In this document: piece by piece, positions 27,625-35,688 of the stretch | Position numbering within the stretch: the first letter of the stretch is position 1 | How the letters are laid out: every line of letters begins with the position of its first letter | From: Cytophagales bacterium | GTDB lineage: Bacteria > Bacteroidota > Bacteroidia > Cytophagales > Bernardetiaceae | Length of the DNA stretch: 64,000 nucleotides | Assembly (NCBI GenBank): GCA_013299045.1 | Contig: JAAFJX010000019.1 | Coordinates: 1-64,000 of the forward strand | Reading direction: 5' to 3' | Program-made: the position numbers and the translations under genes | Notes under the pieces: model-generated | Database searches by the model: none | Told to the model about the DNA's origin: nothing | What the model saw: the letters and a program-made list of their open reading frames with translations, nothing else

Positions 27625-28527
27625 ATGAATCCAATCCCTATTGTGCTTTTCGTTTATAATAGGCCGCAGCACACCGCCAAGGTGCTAAAAGAACTTTCGC
27701 AGTGCCCAGAGGCTGCTCATACACCTATATATGTGTATGCTGATGGCCCTAAGGACAGTGCAAGCGCTGAGCAGCTAGAAAAAATAGAGAACGTGCGCGT
27801 GATAGTGCGGCAACAGAGCTGGGCGCAAAATTTAAAACTCATACCCGCCCCGCGGAATAAGGGTTTAGCACCCTCAGTTATGGAAGGGCTTGATGCTGTT
27901 TTTGAGCAACATGAGGCTGTCATTGTGTTGGAAGATGATATTGTGCCACAAATAGGTTTTTTGCAGTATATGAATGCTGCTCTTGCACTCTATGAACAAG
28001 ACGACCAAGTGTTTGGTGTGTCAGCCTTTGCGCATCCTATGAGCCGGCCAGCAGCCCAGCAAACATTCTTTCTGCCCATTGGTGCATCTTGGGGCTGGGG
28101 TACTTGGCGACGAGCCTGGAAACGCATGATACGCGACCCTCACGCACTACTCAAGGCTGTGGAAGCCAGAGGCATTGCCCAATACAATTTCGGTGGTTAT
28201 TACTTTTATGATATTCTGAAAGCACAAGCGGAGGGTAAAATAGACTCATGGGCGTGCCAGTTCCATGCAAGTATATTTTTGGCAGAAGGTCTTTTTCTAT
28301 TCCCGCATTTATCGCTGGTTAAAAACATCGGTTTTGACAGCACAGGCACACACTGCGAAGAAGATAATTTCTTTTCAAAAACTCCACTTACCAATTTTAT
28401 AGCTGTTCAAAGACAAACACTTACCTACCAATCCGATGCCCGAAAAGCGGTAGAAGAGGCTTTTAGAACAGAGTTTGGTACACCTAGCTTCTGGCAAAGA
28501 CTCCGCCATCGTATTTTTGGCAAATAG
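27625..28527 (+). CDS. Glycosyltransferase family protein (GT-A fold)
   Basis: 300 residues from the ATG at 27625; earlier in-frame starts overlap rdgB and are not family-like. The opening MNPIPIVLFVYNRPQHTAKVL is the nucleotide-sugar-binding strand seen in a GT2-like group, followed by YVYADGPKD and the DxD-type metal site in VIVLEDDIVP. The region 'GASWGWGTWRRAWKRM' (landmarks SWGWGTW and RAWKRM) is typical of the sub-group often labelled hemolytic HlpA-like or sugar transferases. Donor and acceptor are unknown. The gene ends only 5 bp before the repeat island at 28533. Confidence 0.85.
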   Translation: MNPIPIVLFVYNRPQHTAKVLKELSQCPEAAHTPIYVYADGPKDSASAEQLEKIENVRVIVRQQSWAQNLKLIPAPRNKGLAPSVMEGLDAVFEQHEAVIVLEDDIVPQIGFLQYMNAALALYEQDDQVFGVSAFAHPMSRPAAQQTFFLPIGASWGWGTWRRAWKRMIRDPHALLKAVEARGIAQYNFGGYYFYDILKAQAEGKIDSWACQFHASIFLAEGLFLFPHLSLVKNIGFDSTGTHCEEDNFFSKTPLTNFIAVQRQTLTYQSDARKAVEEAFRTEFGTPSFWQRLRHRIFGK

Positions 28528-28532
28528 CTGTT

Positions 28533-29534
28533 TAGTCGTCGCTTAATATATATATAAAGTGTTTATTATCAGAAAATTAACCAATATTTTTATCTTTAAA
28601 ATCTACTAGTTTTTAGTCTATTTTGTCAAATAACGGGCAAAACCTCAAGGGCTTTTTACGGCCTGCACTGCCTCGCATCAGACAAAAGCGAATAGCTCAA
28701 AGGTCAGACTGTGAGATTTTATGTGCAACTCTGTCATTTATTAAAACCGTGCTTTCCTCAGAATTGCGGGGGTTTTTGAACGAAAGCAAGCTCTTAAATT
28801 AACCTCTCTTGAGTCGTCAAAAAGCCCTTTTTGAGTTTTTTAAGTTCTAATTGCCCTCTTTTCACTTTTGTAGATAAACTTTTCTCGCGTTTTCAAATAA
28901 CTTTTTGTCAAATTCCTTACATCTGACTTTTTGACTAATGATTGTTTTTATACAATTTATTGGGCGTTCCCGCTTCGCGGTCGTTCGTCTTTGGGCTTCG
29001 CTTTGCTTCGGTGCTACGCACTAAACCCGCTGCCTCTCTAACGCAAATACAGGCCAATAGACGTACTCAATAACAAAAAAAAGAGATAAAGCCGCAAACC
29101 CGCTTGATGCCTAAAAATTGCTTTTGTCCTATTTTGCCTCAGCCATAGGATAGCCGTATCATAGCCGTAGTTGGCCGTACTTTAAAAGTAAAGCCTCTAT
29201 CTTAGAAAAGTACAATTATTCGCTTCCTAAAACTTACATCTCTTAGAGAGGTTAATTAAGAGCCTGTTTTATAAGAGAGTGAATCAAAGAAAAAGCCATT
29301 CGCTGTTTTAGATGAAAAAAGGCTATTTTTTCATCTAAATTGGCCTTTTGCGAGGCTTGATTTTTTTGCTATGACCTACGGTCAAAACTTTCAGCTCGCG
29401 CTTCAGTTCTGCATCAAGGCAAAAAGTAGAGAAGAGAAGTCTATCAAAGGCCGTCAAGGTGTTCCCAAAATAGGCAAGCTATCCTCCTTAAATTTAGCTT
29501 ACATCTGTTGAAAGTGCTTTTTAAGGGAAGACTA
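28533..29534 (-). mobile_element. MITE-like element (family A) interrupted by a second repeat
   Basis: A 1002-bp unit bounded by TA and inverted ends: TAGTCGTCGCTTAA at 28533 and TTAAGGGAAGACTA ending at 29534. Both outer parts match, in reverse orientation, the element at 58604-59070. The middle is split by roughly 530 bp of unrelated sequence that includes the 28789-29264 repeat. A further partial end (TTTTAAAGGGACGGCTA) follows at ~29542-29558. No frame above 60 codons is present, so it is non-autonomous. Confidence 0.75.
28789..29264 (-). repeat. Inverted-repeat element (family B), full copy nested in family A
   Basis: About 476 bp with terminal inverted repeats AGCTCTTAAATTAACCTCTC and, on the other end, the complement of GGCTCTTAATTAACCTCTCT. 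Its right ~200 bp match 58387-58600. It contains a G+C-rich palindromic stretch (~28970-29035; GTTCCCGCTTCGCGGTCGTT) unlike the surrounding A+T-rich DNA. No coding frame. Confidence 0.65.
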
Positions 29535-29604
29535 TGCAGACTTTTAAAGGGACGGCTAATTCCGAGATTATTGGAATAAAGGCTTTGCAACAAGCGTGCG
29601 GCAA

Positions 29605-29645
29605 CAAAAAAACCAAAGCGCTGCTTCCTTTCAGAAACAACGCTT
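29605..29645 (-). terminator. Intrinsic terminator of the rpsF-rpsR-rplI operon
   Basis: On the minus strand AAGCGTTG pairs with CAGCGCTT (one G-T pair) and is followed by TGGTTTTTTTG. It lies 26 bp after the rplI stop. Confidence 0.65.
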
Positions 29646-29670
29646 AAGTCGTACTCAATAGAATATCAGC

Positions 29671-30114
29671 TTACTCAGCAGCTACAGTAAAACGGATTTT
29701 ATGCTTCACGTCTTTATGCAAATTGATGAGGGCTGTGTAGTCGCCTACGTTTTTAACGTCTTCGTTCAAAGAAATTTTACGGCGGTCCACGTCAAAACCA
29801 CGCACACGGAGTGCATCGGCAATTTGGAGAGGTGTTACTGCACCGAAAATTTTGCCAGATTCACCGGCTTTGGCTTTGATGTCAAGAACGATGTCGCCGA
29901 TAGCATTGGCTATACTTTGCGCATCATCTTTGAGTTTGGCCAACTTCAAAGACTGTTGTTTGCGAATTTCAGTAACCATTTTACGGTTAGATTCGCTTGC
30001 AGAGATGGCAATACCGCGTGGCAAGAGGTAGTTACGAGCAAAACCCGGCTTTACATCTACCACATCGTATTGTGAACCAAGCCCCTGAACTTCTTCTTTA
30101 AGAATTACTTGCAT
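29671..30114 (-). CDS. rplI: 50S ribosomal protein L9
   Basis: 147 residues, normal length. The N-terminal domain has the L9 signature (MQVILKEEVQGLGSQYDVVD, then GFARNYLLPRG), joined by a long helix to a C-terminal RNA-binding domain. Third gene of the classic rpsF-rpsR-rplI operon, 51 bp after rpsR, with a terminator downstream. Component of the large ribosomal subunit near the L1 stalk. Confidence 0.97.
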   Translation of the reverse strand: MQVILKEEVQGLGSQYDVVDVKPGFARNYLLPRGIAISASESNRKMVTEIRKQQSLKLAKLKDDAQSIANAIGDIVLDIKAKAGESGKIFGAVTPLQIADALRVRGFDVDRRKISLNEDVKNVGDYTALINLHKDVKHKIRFTVAAE

Positions 30115-30165
30115 GATACAAAGAGCAAAAGAGTTTCAATAAATGCGTGATTGTAAAAGAACAGA

Positions 30166-30432
30166 TTAGAAGCCTTTTTTAAGGCCATCTGCAACGTAAG
30201 GCATTAAGCCCAAAAAGCGCGCGCGCTTGATAGCAATGGCTACCATGCGTTGATACTTTTCGCTAGTGCCAGTATAGCGACGCGGCGTAATTTTACCTTG
30301 ATCGCCCACAAACTTCATCAAGAAGTTAGGGTCTTTGTAATCAATGTAGCGGATACCGCTGCGCTTAAAACGGCAAAACTTTTTCTCTTTGCCTTTTTGT
30401 GAGCTGTGAATAGGTTCATTAACGAGTGTCAT
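30166..30432 (-). CDS. rpsR: 30S ribosomal protein S18
   Basis: 88 residues. S18 core is clear: [38 protein letters not shown] and [13 protein letters not shown]. It binds 16S rRNA with S6 in the platform of the small subunit. Located 4 bp after rpsF and before rplI, the conserved order. No zinc-type cysteine pair; one Cys only. Confidence 0.97.
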   Translation of the reverse strand: MTLVNEPIHSSQKGKEKKFCRFKRSGIRYIDYKDPNFLMKFVGDQGKITPRRYTGTSEKYQRMVAIAIKRARFLGLMPYVADGLKKGF

Positions 30433-30436
30433 GTTG

Positions 30437-30823
30437 CTATTTGCTTTCTACGGCGTTTGAGGTGGTCTTTGTGTCGGCATCTTTCTTTTTGAAAGCGCCA
30501 CTCCTGCGTTTCTCATTGTAAGCCATAGCGTGCTTATCGAGCGAAACGGTCAGGAATCGCATAACGCGGTCGTCGCGTCTGAACTCAGTAGCGAGTGTTG
30601 CAATTACCTGTGGTGCAGCCTGAAACTCTAAAAGGGTATAAAATCCGCTTTGTTTACCCATCATGGTATAAGCGAATTTTGTAAGCCCCCAGTTCTCATC
30701 ATTGATGATTTTTGCACCATTCTGCTCAAGAATTTTTTTAAACTTATCTCGAACTTCACTATACTGAGCCTCAGACAATACCGGACTAACAATAAAAACA
30801 GTTTCGTAATTACGTAAAGCCAT
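30437..30823 (-). CDS. rpsF: 30S ribosomal protein S6
   Basis: 128 residues from the ATG at 30823 ([18 protein letters not shown]). The frame is open for 31 more codons, but the promoter at 30854-30882 lies inside that extension, which fixes the start. S6 forms a heterodimer with S18 on 16S rRNA. A charged Lys/Asp-rich tail ends the protein. First gene of rpsF-rpsR-rplI. Confidence 0.96.
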   Translation of the reverse strand: MALRNYETVFIVSPVLSEAQYSEVRDKFKKILEQNGAKIINDENWGLTKFAYTMMGKQSGFYTLLEFQAAPQVIATLATEFRRDDRVMRFLTVSLDKHAMAYNEKRRSGAFKKKDADTKTTSNAVESK

Positions 30824-30853
30824 TATTGAATAAGGGTTTAAAATTTGAAAGCG

Positions 30854-30882
30854 CAAAGGTAAGCAATTTTTGAGCTTTGCAA
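30854..30882 (-). promoter_or_regulatory. Promoter of the rpsF-rpsR-rplI operon
   Basis: Minus strand: TTG (30880-30882), 18-nt spacer, TACCTTTG (30854-30861), 31 nt before the rpsF ATG. Confidence 0.65.
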
Positions 30883-31084
30883 ATACTTTTATGACTTTTT
30901 TTAGAATTAAAATCAATGCCGTCCTGCATAATATAGATATTGAGGATTTAAGAATGTTTTATTTCAAAACTTACCTATGAGGTGCAAAAAAACGTCCCTC
31001 CCAAAAAAATTGACAAAGTTCTAAAAAATACTATCTTGCGTTGCTTACACCATTGAGCCAAGAAGCCCAACTCAAGCAGATTAA

Positions 31085-31189
31085 ATTCAATATCAAGTCA
31101 AAGATTTTTTGCTGGATTCTACCACAATAAGCCTTTCTCTTTTTGATTTGGCTAAGTACAAAATGGCCAAAGGCGCGATAAAGAGATGA
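31085..31189 (+). pseudogene. Remnant of an IS4-family transposase
   Basis: A 34-codon fragment, stop-bounded, reads IQYQVKDFLLDSTTISLSLF and continues DLAKYKMAKGAIKR before a stop. 'DSTTISL..SLF.WAK....KGAIK' is the first-Asp region of the DDE domain in IS4-group transposases, where 'LH.LLD' would normally follow. The rest of the gene is absent on both sides and the flanks are A+T-rich noise. It is a decayed insertion sequence in the spacer between the rpsF promoter and the J-domain gene. The surrounding 30824-31450 holds no intact gene. Confidence 0.7.
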
Positions 31190-31450
31190 ACCTCTCAATG
31201 AACCAAAAAAAAAGGTTTTAGAAAGCCTTGTATGAGAGATGCTTTTTTGAAAAACAAAAAACATACTGAATCAATCCTAAGGCAATATCTTAACAAATTT
31301 AAAAATGTTTAGGGCGGCATTGCACAAAAATTTATATCTTGCGCCTCTTTTTTACTTCATCAACCAACTCTTATACATTTTTTTCGTTTATTTGCAGACA
31401 GAATGCCTTAGTTCTAATTCTTGTTTTGGACTTTTTAAAAGCCTTTTCTC

Positions 31451-31840
31451 ATGTCCTTGTTTGACCGCCTCAAAAACATAATAAGAGCCAATGTGAACGA
31501 CTACAACTACTCGGACGAGGAGTTGGATAGCATTGACAAAGAATATGATAAGTATATCAAAAATCAGCAGGGAGCAGAAAAAAAGACCTATGCCAATGGG
31601 TTTAATGATGTGCCACAAACTAATCCCAAAGAAATTGAAGAAAGAAGGCATTATGCTGCATTAGGCCTGATGTATGGGGCTGATTTTGAAAAAATTAAAG
31701 CGGCTTATAAAGGATTAATGAAGCAGTACCATCCTGATAAGTTTCATACCCAGCCCGATAAGCTGAAACACGCGCAGGAACAAACCCAGCGTATTAATGC
31801 TGCTTACTCTTATTTTAAGGCAAAATATAACAAGGCTTAA
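31451..31840 (+). CDS. J-domain protein with Vipp1/IM30-like N-terminal helix
   Basis: 129 residues. The C-terminal ~65 residues form a J domain: HYAALGLMYGADFEKIKAAY helix II, the HPD motif at residues 94-96 (KQYHPDKF), and the helix with QRINAAYSYFKAKY. The HPD is intact, so it should stimulate an Hsp70. The first 17 residues, MSLFDRLKNIIRANVND, strongly resemble the membrane-binding amphipathic helix 0 of Vipp1/IM30 (MGLFDR..RV.RANLND as I recall it). An acidic linker (20-62) joins the two. No Gly/Phe or zinc-finger part, so it is not classic DnaJ. A PspA/IM30-family gene starts 145 bp downstream. Function is inferred: a membrane-recruited co-chaperone, perhaps acting on PspA assemblies. 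Confidence 0.85.
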   Translation: MSLFDRLKNIIRANVNDYNYSDEELDSIDKEYDKYIKNQQGAEKKTYANGFNDVPQTNPKEIEERRHYAALGLMYGADFEKIKAAYKGLMKQYHPDKFHTQPDKLKHAQEQTQRINAAYSYFKAKYNKA

Positions 31841-31985
31841 AGACATTTAAGGTTCAGTTGAAACAAAAATGAGGATGCTGATATCCTTTGAGGTATTCAG
31901 AAAGAACAGAGTTTTGCTGAAATATACCCAAAGTGCGGATAGAGTGTTTAAAATTTTTCAAAGGTTATTTAGACGACTATATAGA

Positions 31986-32774
31986 ATGTTGAGTTTTTTA
32001 AAAAAATTATTCAAAATAGGTGAAGCCGAAGCCCAAAATTATTTGGACAAGAAGGAAGACCCCATGAAAATGTCTGAACAGGCGGTGCGCGACCTCAAAA
32101 GGGAGCTAGCAGAAAGTTTGAGGGCTTTGGCTGAAATTAAAACCATTACGATAAACGCCAAGCGAGAAGCCGATATGAACAGGCGTGGGGCAGCAGAATA
32201 TGAACAGAAAGCTATCTTGCTTCTACAAAAAGCCAGTGTGGGCGAAATAACAGAGGCAGAAGCAGACCGTTTGGCAGAGCAAGCACTTGCCCAAAAGAGC
32301 AGACTAGATGCACAAGCCCAACAGAGCGAAACGAACTTACAGAACTACGAGGGGCTTGTTAATAAGTTGGACGACAACGTGCAAATGCTCAAATCCCAGA
32401 TTACAAGTATAGAGCAAGAAGTTCGCTCGTTGCGGGCACGTTCTAAGGTAAGCGAAGCCACTAAGCGCCTACACGAGCAAATGTCTCATCTGAACGAAGG
32501 TGGTGCCTTACAACATATTGAAAAAATGCGGCAGCGCGTTGAGAACCTCGAGATTCAGAACGAAACGAATCAAATGCACTTACATACCAGCACAGATGCC
32601 AGCAGCTCCTCACTAGATGCTGAAATAAATGCTTTGCTTGGAATTTCGGGGTCTGAAAAACCTGCTGGCCTGCCGCCCTCTAGCGCTCTACAGCAGCTCA
32701 AACGCGAAATCAAAAGCCGTGAAAGCCATTTACCACCCAACGAAAGTGATGGTTTTAATCCTATTTTGCCTTAA
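31986..32774 (+). CDS. pspA: PspA/IM30-family membrane-stress protein
   Basis: 262 residues from the ATG at 31986 (MLSFLKKLFKIGEAEAQNYL); the frame opens 39 codons earlier but the N-terminus here is the family's helix 0 and is preferred. Then KKEDPMKMSEQAVRDLKREL, the conserved turn and start of the first long helix, and an extended coiled coil to ~residue 205. A C-terminal ~55-residue Ser/Pro-rich tail ends the protein. PspA/IM30 proteins are ESCRT-III-like, oligomerise on the inner face of the cytoplasmic membrane and protect it. No pspF/pspBC genes nearby. The upstream neighbour is a J-domain protein with a similar kind of amphipathic start. Confidence 0.9.
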   Translation: MLSFLKKLFKIGEAEAQNYLDKKEDPMKMSEQAVRDLKRELAESLRALAEIKTITINAKREADMNRRGAAEYEQKAILLLQKASVGEITEAEADRLAEQALAQKSRLDAQAQQSETNLQNYEGLVNKLDDNVQMLKSQITSIEQEVRSLRARSKVSEATKRLHEQMSHLNEGGALQHIEKMRQRVENLEIQNETNQMHLHTSTDASSSSLDAEINALLGISGSEKPAGLPPSSALQQLKREIKSRESHLPPNESDGFNPILP

Positions 32775-32816
32775 ATCTCTGTTTAACTTTATTGAATACT
32801 AAAAAAAATATCCACT

Positions 32817-32939
32817 ATGTCTGCACCAGCACGTACCCGCCGTGGCATTACTTGGAAGCCCGAATTAAAGCCTGATGAGCCTAAAACAAGCCCTGACAAA
32901 GATAAAAAAACACCAGAAAAAAACTCTCCTAAAAAATAA
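32817..32939 (+). CDS. Small basic hypothetical protein (40 aa)
   Basis: ATG at 32817, stop at 32937-32939. Translation begins MSAPARTRRGITWKPELKPD and continues as a Lys/Pro/Asp-rich tail ending SPKK. The amino-acid composition (Pro, Lys, Asp, Arg) is unusual for chance A+T-rich DNA, and it sits neatly between the PspA-family and phosphatase genes (42 bp from each). It may be a small disordered protein. No homologue is known to me. Confidence 0.45.
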   Translation: MSAPARTRRGITWKPELKPDEPKTSPDKDKKTPEKNSPKK

Positions 32940-32980
32940 AATTTAGGACGGGGCTTGGTCGAGAAAGCCTGTTATCTGTT

Positions 32981-33757
32981 ATGCCGCCAAATACGTGGTC
33001 ATATCGTCCTTTTTTGGAAGGAAAACTTACCCAAGCCCCCAAGTTTGCAAAAATCTCTCGGGGGGCTGGCAGACGCTGGGCTATTGCAGACATACATGGC
33101 TGTTCATTAACATTTGAGGCACTCTTACAAAAGATTGATTTGAAGCCTCAAGACCAACTTTTTTTACTCGGCGACTATATCAGCCGTGGCCCAAAAAGTC
33201 CCGAAGTCCTGCATAAAATTATAAACCTCATTCTAAACGACTGGCAGGTATTCCCATTGCGCGGCAACCACGAGGAAATGATACTTCAAAAACATGAAAA
33301 GCGTGAAAGCAGGCGTGCAGATAAACTCCAACATGAACTGCCTCTTGGGTTCATTAACCGAATCAGTAATTTAGAAGGCTTCTTACTGCCAGAATTTGTG
33401 CCTTTTTTTACACATTTGCCTTTTTATTATGAAACTGATGTTGCTTTTTTAGTACATGGTGGCTTTGATTTTACGTCTGGCAATCCTTTTCAGGACTATG
33501 ATAAAATGCTGTGGTTGCGTAATTTTATCCCCTCACCCGAGCTAGTAGGCGAGCGCCCAGTCGTGCACGGACATACACCCACCAGCTTACAAATTATAGA
33601 GGCCAAAGTAAGAGCGCGCAGCTTGGATATTTGCTTAGATAACGGTTGTGTATTTTATAACCGTCCAGACCACGGCAAGCTGCTGGCCTTAAACCTAGAC
33701 AATTATGAGCTAGTGGCACAAAACAATTTGGATTATCTGGACGTAGAAAGTAGTTAG
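32981..33757 (+). CDS. PPP-family metallophosphatase
   Basis: 258 residues. Calcineurin-like/PPP signatures in order: IADIHGC (D-x-H), LLGDYISRGP, LRGNHEE, LVHGGFDF and VVHGHTP, which supply the two-metal site. In the second motif the usual GDxVDRG reads GDYISRG, so the Asp that normally pairs with the catalytic His is Ser; Arg is kept. Such proteins in bacteria act as Ser/Thr phosphatases, diadenosine tetraphosphatases or RNA-repair phosphatases. kptA, an RNA 2'-phosphate enzyme, starts 34 bp downstream on the same strand, which makes a nucleic-acid or nucleotide substrate plausible. No signal peptide. Confidence 0.87.
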   Translation: MPPNTWSYRPFLEGKLTQAPKFAKISRGAGRRWAIADIHGCSLTFEALLQKIDLKPQDQLFLLGDYISRGPKSPEVLHKIINLILNDWQVFPLRGNHEEMILQKHEKRESRRADKLQHELPLGFINRISNLEGFLLPEFVPFFTHLPFYYETDVAFLVHGGFDFTSGNPFQDYDKMLWLRNFIPSPELVGERPVVHGHTPTSLQIIEAKVRARSLDICLDNGCVFYNRPDHGKLLALNLDNYELVAQNNLDYLDVESS

Positions 33758-33791
33758 TTCATATATTTTTAATCCTCTTAACAACTTTAGC

Positions 33792-34358
33792 ATGAAAAAT
33801 TTACCTACCGACAAAGAACTGGTCGGGCTGAGTCGCTTTTTGAGCCTAGTGCTACGCCATAAACCTGAAATCCTTGAACTTCAATTAGATAATCAGGGTT
33901 GGGCAGACATTGACACACTTATTGCACTTTGCCAAAAAGCACAAAAGACACTCGATAAAGCTATTTTGATGCACTTGGTGGAGGTAAACCCTAAAAAGCG
34001 TTTTGCAATTGACGAAACAGGCCGAAAGATTCGTGCTAGCCAGGGACATTCCATTGCTATAAACTTGGGCTATGAACCGCAAGAACCACCAGAGGTGTTG
34101 TATCATGGCACTGCCCAACAGTTTTTAACTTCTATACAAAAAAAAGGACTTTTGAAACAAAAACGACACCACGTACACCTCAGTACAAACCCCGAAACCG
34201 CCATACAGGTAGGTCAGCGACATGGCCTAGTAGTGGTTTTGGAAGTATTGGCTAAGGTCATGCACGCGCAGGGGCATCTGTTTTTTTGTTCAGAAAATGG
34301 CGTTTGGCTCACAGACCATGTACCTGCACACTTTTTAGTACTGGGCAAGCCTCTATGA
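33792..34358 (+). CDS. kptA: RNA 2'-phosphotransferase KptA/Tpt1
   Basis: 188 residues, usual length. Tpt1/KptA removes an internal RNA 2'-phosphate using NAD+, giving ADP-ribose 1'',2''-cyclic phosphate; in bacteria the physiological substrate is unclear. Motifs: SRFLSLVLRHKPE, GWADIDTLI, the ADP-ribose site YHGT, RHHVHLS and the later Arg in GQRHGLVVVL, which together supply the Arg-His-Arg-Arg catalytic set. The gene follows a PPP phosphatase gene by 34 bp and both probably share an operon. The stop overlaps a possible small frame (ATGA). Confidence 0.94.
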   Translation: MKNLPTDKELVGLSRFLSLVLRHKPEILELQLDNQGWADIDTLIALCQKAQKTLDKAILMHLVEVNPKKRFAIDETGRKIRASQGHSIAINLGYEPQEPPEVLYHGTAQQFLTSIQKKGLLKQKRHHVHLSTNPETAIQVGQRHGLVVVLEVLAKVMHAQGHLFFCSENGVWLTDHVPAHFLVLGKPL

Positions 34359-34468
34359 AAAGGATAGCTTTTGGGGCTGCTGACAAGGGAGAAATGAATG
34401 CCTTGTTTGGGACTAATACTTTCCTTTTAAGCCTTCTTGACAACTCAGCAGCTCGTTTGGTAAAGTAA
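34355..34468 (+). CDS. Doubtful 37-aa frame overlapping the kptA stop
   Basis: The start ATG overlaps the TGA of kptA (ATGA), typical of translational coupling. The product begins MKRIAFGAADKGEMNALFGT and ends RLVK. Too short to assign, may be chance. No homologue is recognised. Confidence 0.2.
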   Translation: MKRIAFGAADKGEMNALFGTNTFLLSLLDNSAARLVK

Positions 34469-34568
34469 AGAGCCTCTTTCGTGAAACAACCCACTTAAAG
34501 TGTTAATGGTCTGTTGAAGAGCTGCTACTTTTGTGCATTATCTCACTTCAAAAGCACCAAGACTCACC

Positions 34569-34928
34569 ATGAAAAAAATTATTCTGATTGCCGCACTCTC
34601 TCTCTTTTCGGTTGTCGCTAAGGCGCAATCGGCTATGGACTTCACTTTTGTCAATCAAACGGGCGAAATTCTTTGGGGACTCTACGTTTCCGAAACCATG
34701 AACCTTGAATGGGGCGAAGACCTCCTCCCCAGTGAAGTAATTGGCGATGGCGAAGAAGTAAAAATCACCTTTAGCCCTTCCAGCACCGAGTGCGAATGGG
34801 ACATTAAATTGAACAAAGACCTCAGCGGCGAAAAATTTGTAACCGTAAGCGATGTAAACCTCTGCTCCATCATGCGTCTTATCATTTACAAAACCCGAAG
34901 CGGCGGCTACGAGTACCGCACCGAATAA
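34569..34928 (+). CDS. Small exported hypothetical protein
   Basis: 119 residues from the ATG at 34569 (earlier in-frame start at 34533 would put polar residues before the signal peptide). The signal peptide is MKKIILIAALSLFSVVAKAQ. The mature ~100 residues read as a beta-sandwich: DFTFVNQTGEILWGLYVS, FSPSSTECEWDIKL, KFVTVSDVNLC and a terminal YEYRTE. Two cysteines could form a disulfide. The layout 'VNQTG..I..LYVS' with 'W.......L..G..V.I.F' resembles small periplasmic proteins of unknown function. A perfect terminator follows. Confidence 0.78.
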   Translation: MKKIILIAALSLFSVVAKAQSAMDFTFVNQTGEILWGLYVSETMNLEWGEDLLPSEVIGDGEEVKITFSPSSTECEWDIKLNKDLSGEKFVTVSDVNLCSIMRLIIYKTRSGGYEYRTE

Positions 34929-34953
34929 CAAAAGTATAGACAAAGACCACACT

Positions 34954-35001
34954 TGCTCTGGTGTCGTATAAAATAATAATACAACACCAGAGCATTTTTT
35001 T
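34954..35001 (+). terminator. Intrinsic terminator
   Basis: TGCTCTGGTGT (34954-34964) pairs perfectly with ACACCAGAGCA (34984-34994) and is followed by seven T. It terminates the exported-protein gene ending at 34928. Confidence 0.92.
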
Positions 35002-35015
35002 GGCCTTTTTTTGTG

Positions 35016-35561
35016 CTATTTCACCTGAAAACTCGCAAAAACTGTATTTGCAAGACTAGCTATGCTTTCCTTTTGAGCCAAAGGTGCAGTAATTTCACAA
35101 ACTGCCAAGCCATTACTAGAACGAATAACTTTTTTGTAAACGACCTGCTCTTTAGAAATTCCTGCCACGGTGTAATCAGTATTGTTGAAAGACTTTTGCA
35201 AAATTTCAGTCATTTCTTCACAGTCTGCTTTATAAGCATTTTCCAACGAAAAGTTCTCGGGGTCAGCCTCTTCACTACGGTCTTTGGCAGCTATAATGCT
35301 CATGCCATTATACAAAAATTCTTGTCCGTCTTGGCTTGCAGACTCCCCCTGCGCCTCAAATTCTATTGGATAGTTGATGCAAAAACCATAATTTTCGTTG
35401 CAGTATTGTTTGGTTTCTGGCATACTCATGCGCCCGGCCTCACTGCCTGCATTTTCTTCAGTATTGGCGCTCCGAGCATCGGTAGAAGTACTAGCAGCAC
35501 CACCGCAAGCGGAAAAGCCCAAAACAACAAGGCTTAAAAAGCCAATGGTTAATCTTCGCAT
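35016..35561 (-). CDS. Hypothetical lipoprotein
   Basis: 181 residues. Type II signal peptide with the lipobox LGFSAC; Cys19 is the predicted acylation site. A Ser/Thr/Ala-rich linker (20-48) follows, then a globular part with 'QYCNENYGFCINYPIEFEAQ' (two Cys), 'NGMSIIAAKDR' and 'EQVVYKKVIRSSNGLAVCEI'. This resembles the PsbP-like/DUF small lipoproteins that sense nothing obvious; no firm family. Probably in the outer membrane or periplasm. Monocistronic. Confidence 0.72.
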   Translation of the reverse strand: MRRLTIGFLSLVVLGFSACGGAASTSTDARSANTEENAGSEAGRMSMPETKQYCNENYGFCINYPIEFEAQGESASQDGQEFLYNGMSIIAAKDRSEEADPENFSLENAYKADCEEMTEILQKSFNNTDYTVAGISKEQVVYKKVIRSSNGLAVCEITAPLAQKESIASLANTVFASFQVK

Positions 35562-35688
35562 AAAATCTATTTTTTTTAGTTGCTGTTAATGAATAAAACT
35601 ATAAAAGAAATTACAACAAAAGAAGTAATAAGACTCCTCTTCATGCCAAAAAACGATGATAAAGAGGCCCTGGTTTTTTTGAAACACA

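Noticed and set aside
29671-30823. Single-stranded-DNA-binding gene ssb expected within rpsF-rpsR
   Set aside because: rpsF and rpsR are only 4 bp apart, so no ssb is present in this operon.
31031-31264. A 77-codon minus-strand frame in the rpsF-J-domain spacer
   Set aside because: It overlaps, antisense, the IS4 transposase remnant and has no protein-like features of its own.
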